Below, one piece after another: positions 6,866 to 13,456 of a DNA stretch of 14,590 bases. Each line of letters starts with the position of its first letter. Positions within the stretch are counted from its first letter, which is position 1. The notes under the pieces were generated by a model. It did no database searches, was not told the DNA's origin, and saw only the letters and a list, made by a program, of their open reading frames with translations. Source of the DNA: Alphaproteobacteria bacterium (GTDB lineage Bacteria > Pseudomonadota > Alphaproteobacteria > Rhodospirillales > Rhodospirillaceae); the NCBI GenBank assembly GCA_015228695.1, contig JADGDA010000037.1, forward strand, positions 1 through 14,590, written 5' to 3'. Position numbers and translations under genes: made by a program.

Positions 6866-8161
6866 ATGGACGCCAAGCCAGCGCACCGCATCACCCACGC
6901 CGCTTCGTATTACACCGCGACGGCCAACTGGGAAACGAACTTTTCCCCGCTCGTCGGCGACGTCACCTGCGACGTCTGCGTCGTCGGCGCCGGCTATACC
7001 GGCCTTTCCGCGGCGCTGCACCTTGCCGAGCGGGGCTATCGGGTGGTGGTGGTGGAGGAAAAGCGGGTCGCGTGGGGGGCGTCGGGGCGCAACGGGGGCC
7101 AGATCGTCACCGGCTTTTCCGGCACCCTCGGCACGGTCGAGCGAAAACGGGGCCTTCCCGTCGCCATGGCCCTGTGGGACCTCGCCGAGGAGGGCAAGGC
7201 CCTGGTCCGCTCCCTGATCGAGCGCCACGCCATCGCCTGCGATCTGAAATCCGGCTATCTGTTCGCCTGCCAGCCCCGCCACGGGCGCGAGGCGCGGCAC
7301 ATCCTCGCGACGTGGGGTCATTACGGCTACGACAAGCTGCGGCTCCTCGACCGCGACGAGACCCATCGCCACGTCGCCTCCCCCCTTTACGTCGGCGGCC
7401 TGTTCGACAGCGGCGGCGGACACCTGCATCCCCTCAACTACGCCCTTGGGCTGGCGCGGGCGGCGGTGAACGCGGGGGCCGTGATCCACGAGGGAACGCG
7501 CGTCACCCGTCTGGACCGCGGCCGGGGCGCGGGCCCCAACATCTGCTACACGGACAGCGGGCAAATCCGGGCGGCGCACCTGATCCTGGCGGGCAACGCC
7601 TATCTCAAATCGCTGGTGCCCGAGTGCCGGGGGCGCATCATGCCGGTCGCGACCTACATGATCGCGACCGAGCCCCTGACGGAGGAACAGGCCCACGGGG
7701 TCCTTCCCACGGACATCGCCGTCGCCGACCTCAATATGGTGGTGGATTATTTCCGGCTTTCGCCCGACCGGCGTCTGCTGTTCGGAGGCGGCGCCCACTA
7801 CTGGCTGGGCGAGCCCCACGACGTCAAGGCGGGGCTGCAACGGCGGATGCTGCGCGTGTTCCCCCAGTTGTCCGGAACGGGCCTGGACTATGCCTGGGGC
7901 GCCTACGTCGCCATCACCTTGAACCGGCTGCCGCATTTCGGCCACCTCAGCCCCAGCATCCTGTACGCCCACGGTTACTCGGGCCAGGGCGTGGCGCTGG
8001 CGACCCTGGCGGGGAAGCTGATGGCGGAGACGGTGGCCGGAACGTCGGAGCGGTTCGACCTGTTCCGCCTCATCCCCCACCGCCATTTTCCCGGCGGCCG
8101 CCTGCGCGCCCCCCTCCTGGCACTGGTGATGGCCTACCACCGCCTCCGCGACGCGCTGTGA
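6866..8161 (+). CDS. puuB: Gamma-glutamylputrescine oxidase-like FAD-dependent oxidoreductase
   Basis: A 431-residue flavoprotein of the DAO family. In PuuB, gamma-glutamylputrescine is oxidised to gamma-glutamyl-aminobutyraldehyde with release of ammonia and peroxide. A SYYTATAN motif near the N-terminus is followed by the FAD dinucleotide fold (VVGAGYTGLSAALHLAERG, 39-57), the acidic end of strand 2 (E64/E65), GASGRNGGQ (71-79), the GGHLHPLNYALG segment, the YFRLSPDRRLLFGGG segment and a C-terminal HGYSGQGVALATLAGK flavin-contact region. All of these align by eye with E. coli PuuB (about 426 residues). ATG 6866 gives the family length; an in-frame TTG at 6791 would add 25 unlike residues. 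GGA about 10 nt upstream is a weak ribosome site. The aldehyde dehydrogenase (PuuC) and hydrolase (PuuD) steps are not encoded here. The stop is 12 bp from the convergent DUF1641 gene. Confidence 0.9.
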   Translation: MDAKPAHRITHAASYYTATANWETNFSPLVGDVTCDVCVVGAGYTGLSAALHLAERGYRVVVVEEKRVAWGASGRNGGQIVTGFSGTLGTVERKRGLPVAMALWDLAEEGKALVRSLIERHAIACDLKSGYLFACQPRHGREARHILATWGHYGYDKLRLLDRDETHRHVASPLYVGGLFDSGGGHLHPLNYALGLARAAVNAGAVIHEGTRVTRLDRGRGAGPNICYTDSGQIRAAHLILAGNAYLKSLVPECRGRIMPVATYMIATEPLTEEQAHGVLPTDIAVADLNMVVDYFRLSPDRRLLFGGGAHYWLGEPHDVKAGLQRRMLRVFPQLSGTGLDYAWGAYVAITLNRLPHFGHLSPSILYAHGYSGQGVALATLAGKLMAETVAGTSERFDLFRLIPHRHFPGGRLRAPLLALVMAYHRLRDAL

Positions 8162-8173
8162 TACCCCACCGAA

Positions 8174-8731
8174 TCAGGAGTGATGGGTCTTCGCCAGCAC
8201 CATGGCGCCCTGGCGGAGCTTCTCCCCGAAACTGAGCATGAAGTTCAGCGTCCGCAGGGAATTCGGCGACGCCAGATGCCCCAGGGTGGCGAACAGGCCG
8301 AAGGGGGAGGTTTCCCGTGAGGCGCACTCGTCGACGGCCCCTTCAAGGGCGGTCTGTGCCCCGTGGGTCAGGGTCGCCAGTTCGTCGGTGGCGACGTTGG
8401 TGACGATATTCTCGATGAACATGACCAGCCGCTCGACCATGGAGTCGCTGAGCGCCGTCCGCGAGGCGTGAACCAGCGTCATCAGTTCGACAAGGGTGTC
8501 GAGAGCCCCGATCCTGTTCAAGGAGGTCAGGGCGTCGAGGGTCTTGAGCACGGCCTGTCGGGTGTCCTCGTCGTTGAGACGGTCCGCGATCTCCATGAGA
8601 TTGCCGCCGGTGAGCGAGAGGCGTTCCACCATGGTGTCGGTCATGGCCTCCCTCACCGCGGCGAGAGCCCGCGCCAATTCATCGGTGGCCGGTTCACTGG
8701 TCGTCTTCGCGGAACGGACGGTCTCTGTCAT
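8174..8731 (-). CDS. DUF1641 domain protein, sulfide-oxidation operon partner
   Basis: A 185-residue, almost entirely helical soluble protein. Its C-terminal half (about 135-175: FGLFATLGHLASPNSLRTLNFMLSFG split by the SPN motif) fits DUF1641, a family often encoded beside sulfide:quinone or related NAD(P)H-type oxidoreductases in bacteria and archaea. No catalytic residues are evident; the single cysteine is C138-like and not in a known motif. It is the last gene of the minus-strand tusA-sqr-DUF1641 unit. Its ribosome site GGAG overlaps the sqr stop codon (TAGGAG), with 9 bp between genes, so translation is likely coupled. An accessory, membrane-docking or assembly role for the quinone reductase is inference. 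Confidence 0.8.
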   Translation of the reverse strand: MTETVRSAKTTSEPATDELARALAAVREAMTDTMVERLSLTGGNLMEIADRLNDEDTRQAVLKTLDALTSLNRIGALDTLVELMTLVHASRTALSDSMVERLVMFIENIVTNVATDELATLTHGAQTALEGAVDECASRETSPFGLFATLGHLASPNSLRTLNFMLSFGEKLRQGAMVLAKTHHS

Positions 8732-8740
8732 GGGACGCTC

Positions 8741-9880
8741 CTACAGCAGGCCACGGGCGGATAGCCAATACATCCGGTTATAGGCCAGTTTCAACCAGTG
8801 AACCATCTGCGTGGGCGGCGACGGCGACGGGGGCGTCTCGTAATCGAACCAGATGTAGGTTCCGGTCTTCATGCCGGTTTCCAGGAAGCAGTAGACCTTT
8901 CCGTCGTAGGTGCGCGTCATGCGCCCGTCGACGATCAGGGACACCAGGTTGTCGATCAGGGTATCGGCCTCGAAATGGGCGGTGGAGCCCGCCTTGGAGA
9001 TCGGAATGTTGGTGGTGTCGCCGACCACGAACACGTTGGTCGAGCCCTCGCGGTGCAGCGTCCTCGGATGGGTCGGGACCCAGCCGCCCTTGCCGAGGCC
9101 GGAATCGTCGATCACCTGGGCCCCCTGGTGCGGCGGGATGGTGATCAGCAGGTCGTAGGAGAGGTCCACGCCCTCCTCCGACGAAATCGTCTTCCCGGCG
9201 GGATCGACCTTGCTGGTGTTGAAGAAGGTTTCATACGCGATGCCCAGCCGGTCATATTCCGGCTTGACCCAGTTGGCCACCGGCTCCAGTCCGTGCAGGC
9301 GGCCGATCGGATAGGTGTAGATCAACCGGACCTTCTCGCCCATGCCTTTGGCCCGGAAGTGGTCATGCAGCATCAGCGTCACCTCGATGGGCGCCACCGG
9401 GCATTTGTGGGGGGCGTTGACGTTGACGACGATCGTCCCGCCCTGGAACGTATCGAGCGCCTGCCGCAGCTTCCGTGCGGCCGCCAGTTCATAGAACCAG
9501 TGCGCGCCCTCGACCATGCCGGGGATGTTCTGGGGCATGACGCGCGAGCCCGTGGCGAGCACCAGATAGTCGTAGCCGTGCGTCTTGCCCGAGTCCGTGG
9601 TCACCTGATTCTTCTCGACGTCGATATGCTTCGCCGGATCGACGTGAAAAGTGACGCGCCGGTTCAGAACCTGGCGCTGCTCGCGGGAAAGCTCGCTTTC
9701 CCGCATGCGTCCGAAGGGAACGTAGAGAAGCCCCGGCTGGTAGAAATGCTGGTCGGTGTCGCCGAGCATGGTGATGGCGACCTCGCCCCGGCGCAGCTCA
9801 TCCCCAAGATGACGGGCGAGGCCGTTGGCGACGATCGTGCCGCCCATCCCGCCGCCGACGATCAACACTCTCTTCGACAT
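8741..9880 (-). CDS. sqr: Sulfide:quinone oxidoreductase-like FAD flavoprotein
   Basis: A 379-residue flavoprotein of the FCSD/SQR family. SQR oxidises sulfide to polysulfide/sulfane sulfur and passes electrons to membrane quinone. The sequence has an N-terminal FAD fold (VLIVGGGMGG, 5-14), YQPGLLYVPFG (47-57), LATGSRV (108-114), a first redox cysteine C160 in HKCPVAPIE, the flavin-binding FVVGDTTNIPISKAGS (284-299) and a second cysteine C331 (VYCFLETG). These two cysteines correspond in position to the essential pair flanking the flavin in characterised SQRs; the third cysteine of type I enzymes is absent, pointing to another SQR type. The aromatic/basic C-terminal tail (HWLKLAYNRMYWL) is suited to membrane-surface binding. 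Start ATG 9880 has AGGGG upstream. It lies 25 bp after tusA. Plain NADH dehydrogenase is less likely because of the cysteines. Confidence 0.85.
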   Translation of the reverse strand: MSKRVLIVGGGMGGTIVANGLARHLGDELRRGEVAITMLGDTDQHFYQPGLLYVPFGRMRESELSREQRQVLNRRVTFHVDPAKHIDVEKNQVTTDSGKTHGYDYLVLATGSRVMPQNIPGMVEGAHWFYELAAARKLRQALDTFQGGTIVVNVNAPHKCPVAPIEVTLMLHDHFRAKGMGEKVRLIYTYPIGRLHGLEPVANWVKPEYDRLGIAYETFFNTSKVDPAGKTISSEEGVDLSYDLLITIPPHQGAQVIDDSGLGKGGWVPTHPRTLHREGSTNVFVVGDTTNIPISKAGSTAHFEADTLIDNLVSLIVDGRMTRTYDGKVYCFLETGMKTGTYIWFDYETPPSPSPPTQMVHWLKLAYNRMYWLSARGLL

Positions 9881-9905
9881 GACATGACCCCTGTTGAGAC
9901 GGGAA

Positions 9906-10136
9906 CTACTTCGCCTTTTTGACCACCACGCTCCAATATCCGTCGAGGGCGACCGATTCGACCATCCGGTGCCCGACCTTGGCGACCCACTCGGGAATGT
10001 CGTCCACGGTGCCCCTGTCGGACGACAGAACCTCGATCTCGTCGCCGACGGCGGCCAGCTTGATGGCCGCGATCATCTCCATCAGCGGCCCCGGACACAT
10101 CGCCCCACGCGCATCGACCCTGTGACGCTCGGACAT
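9906..10136 (-). CDS. tusA: TusA-family sulfur-carrier protein
   Basis: A 76-residue cytosolic sulfur-transfer protein. The diagnostic CPGP (CPxP) motif sits at residues 14-17, with C14 the persulfide-carrying cysteine, inside DARGAMCPGPLMEM. The remainder forms the two-layer fold with DEIEVLSSDRGTVDDIPEW. The length matches the family (about 75-85). It is the first gene of the operon with sqr and DUF1641, so it is more likely a sulfur acceptor in sulfide oxidation than the tRNA-thiolation TusA; both roles remain possible. ATG 10136 was chosen because GGGGAG precedes it and the product begins at the family's normal N-terminus, although the frame is open further upstream. Confidence 0.9.
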   Translation of the reverse strand: MSERHRVDARGAMCPGPLMEMIAAIKLAAVGDEIEVLSSDRGTVDDIPEWVAKVGHRMVESVALDGYWSVVVKKAK

Positions 10137-10182
10137 CCCCCCGTCTCCCCTCGACGCTCCACCCCGCGCGAACCCGCGCCCC

Positions 10183-10211
10183 ATCCTACACAAAACCCCC
10201 CGCGCCGGTAA
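10183..10211 (-). promoter_or_regulatory. Candidate promoter of the tusA-sqr-DUF1641 operon
   Basis: On the minus strand TTACCG (10206-10211) and TAGGAT (10183-10188) are spaced by 17 bp, about 40 nt upstream of the tusA ATG. The -10 matches four of six consensus positions and the -35 three. It adjoins the divergent promoter candidate at 10220-10248. Confidence 0.3.
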
Positions 10212-10219
10212 TCCGGGAA

Positions 10220-10248
10220 ATGACATGTCCCGCCTTCCGGGCTACATT
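10220..10248 (+). promoter_or_regulatory. Candidate sigma-70 promoter of the TPR-CmcI gene
   Basis: ATGACA (10220-10225, five of six consensus positions), a 17-bp spacer and TACATT (10243-10248) point to transcription from about 10255, roughly 50 nt before ATG 10303. The -35 box is part of the 8-bp perfect palindrome GACATGTC (10222-10229), a possible operator half-site arrangement. The tandem repeats at 10250-10291 would form most of the 5' leader. Confidence 0.45.
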
Positions 10249-10249
10249 A

Positions 10250-10291
10250 CCCGCGAACCGTGGCCCGCGAACCGTGGCCCGCGAATCGTGG
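10250..10291 (+). repeat. Three tandem 14-bp repeats in the leader of the TPR-CmcI gene
   Basis: The unit CCCGCGAACCGTGG occurs three times head to tail (10250-10263, 10264-10277, 10278-10291). The first two are identical and the third differs at one base (AATCG for AACCG). The array ends one base before the GAGG ribosome site (10293-10296) of ATG 10303. Because 14 is not a multiple of three, copy-number change would shift the frame of the alternative upstream ATG (10225), arguing that this region is untranslated leader. Confidence 0.9.
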
Positions 10292-10302
10292 TGAGGATAT
10301 CG

Positions 10303-12108
10303 ATGACCGGGACGGCGGCTCCGAGCGACGTTCTCGCCCAGGCCCTCGCGTGCTGCCAAGCGGGCCGGTTTCCGGACGCCGAGCGGCTTTACCGCGCCCA
10401 TCTCGATGCGCAGCCATGGCATCCGGAGGCCAACTGCAACCTTGCCGAACTCCTCGCGCGGAAGGGCGAGTTGGAGGCGGCGCTGTCCCATTTCCGGGCG
10501 GCCCTGGAATCCGACTCATCGCAGGCGCGTTCCTGGCTGGGCTATATCGATGCCCTTCTCCGGACCGGACAGGACGACGACGCGGTCAGGGCGCTGGTCT
10601 CGGGGCGGCTGCGCGGATTGTCCGGGCCGGAGGTCGATGCGTTGACGGTCAGGGCCTACGCCGCCGCGCCGGAGAACGAGCCCCTCGCCTCGGGTCTCAC
10701 CCTCTACATGTCGGGGCGGCTGGCCGAAGCGGAGGAGCACTACCGGAAGGCGCTCGCGCTCAACCCCCGGCATGCCTCCGCCCACGGCGGCCTGGGCGGC
10801 GTCCTCCTCGACCTGGGCCGCCAGGAGGAAGCGGAGGCAAGTTGCCGCCGCGCCCTGGAAATCCAGCCGGATTGCGCCTTGACCCATGTCAATCTGGGCA
10901 TCGCCCTCTGCAACCTCGGCCGTCTGGAAGAGGCGGAGGCGAGTTGCCGCCATACCCTGAAGATGTGGCCGGATCATGCCCTGGCCCACCGCAACCTGGG
11001 CCGGGTGCTCAGCGCGCGGGGGCGTTACGGTGAAAGCGCGGACAGCTATCGGCGGGCCGCCGCCCTGGACCCCGACAACGCGAGCTTCCTGTATTACCAC
11101 GGCCACAGCGCTCTGTTGGCCGAGCGCTTCGAGGAGGCGGGGCAAGCCCTGGAACGGGCGCTGACGCTGGCGCCCGACGACAGGAGAATCGCCCACGACC
11201 TGATCGTCGCGAACATCGCCCTCGGCTGGTTGGACGCCGCCGCCGCCGCCTATCGCCACATGCGGGCGCAAACCCCCGGAAACCGCGCGCCGGAGGCGGA
11301 ACGGCTGGGGCGGGAGGGGCGCGACGCGCTGAACCGGGGCCATCGGGAGACGGCGGCGGCGGCCTTTCGCAAGGCGGTCAGCCTCGATATCAACAACGAC
11401 GCCCTGCACGATGGCCTTCACCGGGCGATGTTCCCGGAAACCCCGCCCCCGGACAGCCTCTCCGCGAACGAGCGCCTGTTCGTCGATCTGTTCCAGATCT
11501 ACAATTACTGGATGATCGTTTCCCGCCGGGAGACGGTGACGCTGCACTGGTTCGGGCACGATGTGCAGAAAACGCCGGGAGACATGTGGGTCTACCAGGA
11601 AATCATCTGGGAAACCCGCCCCGACGTCATCATCGAGACGGGAACCTTCCGGGGAGGATCGGCCTATTGCTATGCGTCCCTCTTCGATCTGCTCGGAAAG
11701 GGACTCGTCGTCACGGTCGATATCCACGCCAACAAGAAACGCCCCCAGCACAAGCGCGTCAAGTACGTAACCGGTTCCAGCACGGATGCGGCCACGGTCG
11801 ATATCGTCAGGAACATGCTGCCCGCCAATTCAAAAATCATGGTGATTCTCGATTCGGATCACAGCCGCGATCACGTTCTCGCCGAGTTGCGGACATGGTC
11901 TTCGATGGTCGGCAAAGGATGTTATCTTGTCGTCGAGGACACGACGATCAACTTCAATCCGACCCTCAGTTCCGTCTACCAGAACACGGAAGGCCCGATG
12001 GAGGCCATCGCCGCCTTCTTGCAGGAATCCCCCGAATTCATCATCGACAAAAGCCGTGAACGATTCATGGTGACGGTCTGCGCCAATGGTTTCTTACGGC
12101 GGATATGA
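10303..12108 (+). CDS. TPR-repeat protein fused to CmcI-type (cephalosporin hydroxylase family) domain
   Basis: A 601-residue fusion. Residues about 10-365 are tetratricopeptide repeats; clear units include AEAEEHYRKALALNP, EEAEASCRRALEIQP, EEAEASCRHTLKMWP and FEEAGQALERALTLAP. Residues about 390-601 match the CmcI family, SAM-dependent methyltransferase-like Rossmann proteins acting on sugars or antibiotics: HWFGHDVQKTPGDMWVYQEI, SAM-site ETGTFRGGSA (445-454), acidic D473 in VTVDIH, metal-region LDSDHSRDH (516-524) and VVEDT (543-547). The likely role is modification of a polysaccharide or glycoconjugate, with TPRs recruiting partners; this is inference. ATG 10303 has GAGG 6 nt upstream; ATG 10225 would require translating the tandem repeats. 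The CmcI half looks less GC-rich at wobble positions than the TPR half. No glycan genes adjoin it; a MITE lies just downstream. Confidence 0.9.
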   Translation: MTGTAAPSDVLAQALACCQAGRFPDAERLYRAHLDAQPWHPEANCNLAELLARKGELEAALSHFRAALESDSSQARSWLGYIDALLRTGQDDDAVRALVSGRLRGLSGPEVDALTVRAYAAAPENEPLASGLTLYMSGRLAEAEEHYRKALALNPRHASAHGGLGGVLLDLGRQEEAEASCRRALEIQPDCALTHVNLGIALCNLGRLEEAEASCRHTLKMWPDHALAHRNLGRVLSARGRYGESADSYRRAAALDPDNASFLYYHGHSALLAERFEEAGQALERALTLAPDDRRIAHDLIVANIALGWLDAAAAAYRHMRAQTPGNRAPEAERLGREGRDALNRGHRETAAAAFRKAVSLDINNDALHDGLHRAMFPETPPPDSLSANERLFVDLFQIYNYWMIVSRRETVTLHWFGHDVQKTPGDMWVYQEIIWETRPDVIIETGTFRGGSAYCYASLFDLLGKGLVVTVDIHANKKRPQHKRVKYVTGSSTDAATVDIVRNMLPANSKIMVILDSDHSRDHVLAELRTWSSMVGKGCYLVVEDTTINFNPTLSSVYQNTEGPMEAIAAFLQESPEFIIDKSRERFMVTVCANGFLRRI

Positions 12109-12121
12109 TGAAGCGGGCTAG

Positions 12122-12312
12122 TTCTCGTACCAGGGCAATCGCATTTGAAAATTTCGATGGATATCCGCTTGGCACGGCGCAAAAACTGGGCCGTTGAGGC
12201 CCCGCGCGAGCGTTCGCGCGGGAGCCCAGGGCGCGGACGCGCCCGCCCGGCGCTTGAGGGAACAACAAACAAAGGGCAAACGCACTCTTATGCGATTGCC
12301 CTGTTCTCGTGC
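12122..12312. mobile_element. MITE-like element with 14-bp TIRs and 9-bp target duplication
   Basis: CAGGGCAATCGCAT (12131-12144) and its exact reverse complement (12290-12303) bound a 173-bp segment. TTCTCGTAC (12122-12130) and TTCTCGTGC (12304-12312) abut the two ends, a 9-bp direct repeat with one mismatch, as expected of a target-site duplication. The interior encodes no transposase. It contains a 9-bp perfect hairpin (CCCGCGCGA, loop GCGT, 12201-12222) enclosed by an outer CTGGGC/GCCCAG stem (12186-12191, 12224-12229), and a second GGGCGCG/CGCGCCC hairpin (12229-12244). An internal near-copy of the TIR (AGGGCAAACGCA, 12273-12284) can pair with the right TIR. The ends recall ISAs1-type insertion sequences, which make 8-10 bp duplications; that link is from memory and tentative. 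Confidence 0.8.
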
Positions 12313-12321
12313 ATTCAGGCG

Positions 12322-12349
12322 GTGACAACCGGCGGAAAATCGGCAAAAT
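12322..12349 (+). promoter_or_regulatory. Candidate promoter of the three-gene orphan operon
   Basis: GTGACA (12322-12327, five of six consensus positions) and CAAAAT (12344-12349, four of six) are spaced by 16 bp, with a predicted start about 55 nt upstream of ATG 12410. It begins 18 bp beyond the right end of the MITE, so the insertion forms the immediate upstream DNA of this promoter. Confidence 0.4.
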
Positions 12350-12370
12350 GACGCCGGTGCGTCGTCCTGA

Positions 12371-12404
12371 CCATACGGAGGGGCTGACCACACGGAGGGG
12401 CTTG
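12371..12404 (+). repeat. 17-bp tandem duplication carrying two copies of a ribosome-binding sequence
   Basis: CCATACGGAGGGGCTGA (12371-12387) is followed directly by CCACACGGAGGGGCTTG (12388-12404), 14 of 17 bases identical. Each copy holds GGAGGGG. The second copy lies about 11 nt from ATG 12410 and is the usable ribosome site; the first is about 28 nt away and could act only as a standby site. Confidence 0.8.
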
Positions 12405-12409
12405 GGTTC

Positions 12410-13456
12410 ATGATCGCGGTGGCATTGATCGTCGGCATTGCCCTGGCGTCCACGCTTCTGTGGCTGGGGCTGGCCTATCAATTCCTGTCCGCGCGCTTCG
12501 GGGCCGAGGGGGTGATGGCCCTTGATCCCTGGTCCCTGACGATGGTGGTGGCCTCGGTCGCCGGCCCGGTTCTGGTCGTGTGGATGGTTGCCGGATTCAT
12601 GGGCATGCTGGTCAGCCTGCGGCAGCAGGGGAGGACGATCCGCCAACTGCTGTGGCAGATGAAGCGCTCCGCCGACCATACCGACGTCACGACGCGGCTT
12701 TTGATCGAGCGGCGGCAGCAGTCCCAGGGGAACGCCTTCTTTCTCACCCACCGGGACGCGCGGGACGAGTTGAACGGGGTCCTTGCGTCGTTGGCGGCGA
12801 GGGCCGGCCTGTGTCCCGCCGATACCCTTCCCACCCTGTGGGTCCGCTACGACTGCGGCGAGCGGTCGGTGTTCTGCAATCTGCTGCGCGACGCGGCCGA
12901 GCGGGACGAGGCCTTTTCCTCTACGCTGGGGCGGATGCTGGCGACGGACCCGCGCATGCGGGCCGACGCTCTTTTCTTCCTCGCCCGCTATGACCGCCTC
13001 ATCCGTCTGGGGACCGAGTGGGACGCCCAACGCCATGTCCTGGACCTGACCCAGGACGGAGACCTGGGGCAGGCCCAGCGGCTGGTGTTCAAGGCCGTGC
13101 ACGGCTCCGCCGGCGGGTCCCCGCAGGAGACGGCGTCCCCACGGGGAACCGGGAAAGGGGACGAACCCGACGGCGACGGACGCCCCACCCGCATCTGGCC
13201 CAAGGGCTTTCCGCCCGAGGACGCGCTGCTCGAAGACGCGCGGCGGGACGAGACCCTGCTGCGGGACGCCCTCGACGGGGATGCCCCTCCCGAGGACGAG
13301 CCGCCCTCCCCGCACCCGGACGCCCCCCGTCCGGGCCAGCCTTTCAGCCCTCTGGCCGCGGATTTTCCCAAGCAGGACCCCCTGGCCGATGAACCCAAGG
13401 CCCCCATTCCGGGCGATGGAACAGGAAAGCCCCCGCATGGCGAACGCGATCGTTGA
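12410..13456 (+). CDS. Two-TM inner-membrane protein of unknown function
   Basis: A 348-residue protein I do not recognise. Two hydrophobic segments (about 3-25 and 43-69) are followed by a basic, probably helical stretch (RQQGRTIRQLLWQMKRS, 71-87), a compact helical domain to about residue 232 (including RYDCGERSVFCNLLRDAAERD and a LARYDRLIRL helix), then a low-complexity tail of about 110 residues rich in Pro, Asp, Glu and Gly that should be disordered and cytosolic. The layout (short TM hairpin, coiled/helical domain, acidic tail) suggests a membrane-anchored scaffold, but no enzyme motif is visible. It is the first gene of a three-gene overlapping operon; its last 20 bp overlap the next gene. 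ATG 12410 follows the duplicated GGAGGGG sequence. Confidence 0.8.
   Translation: MIAVALIVGIALASTLLWLGLAYQFLSARFGAEGVMALDPWSLTMVVASVAGPVLVVWMVAGFMGMLVSLRQQGRTIRQLLWQMKRSADHTDVTTRLLIERRQQSQGNAFFLTHRDARDELNGVLASLAARAGLCPADTLPTLWVRYDCGERSVFCNLLRDAAERDEAFSSTLGRMLATDPRMRADALFFLARYDRLIRLGTEWDAQRHVLDLTQDGDLGQAQRLVFKAVHGSAGGSPQETASPRGTGKGDEPDGDGRPTRIWPKGFPPEDALLEDARRDETLLRDALDGDAPPEDEPPSPHPDAPRPGQPFSPLAADFPKQDPLADEPKAPIPGDGTGKPPHGERDR

Noticed and set aside
10250..10291. CRISPR-like array
   Set aside because: The units are only 14 bp, directly abutting with no spacers, and no cas genes are present.
10225..10302. Start of the TPR-CmcI protein at ATG 10225
   Set aside because: This ATG lies inside the -35 region of the promoter candidate, lacks a ribosome site and would translate the tandem repeats. 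ATG 10303 has GAGG at good spacing.
12201..12222. GC hairpin as a rho-independent terminator for the TPR-CmcI gene
   Set aside because: The stem is strong but no T-run follows, and the hairpin is an internal part of the MITE.
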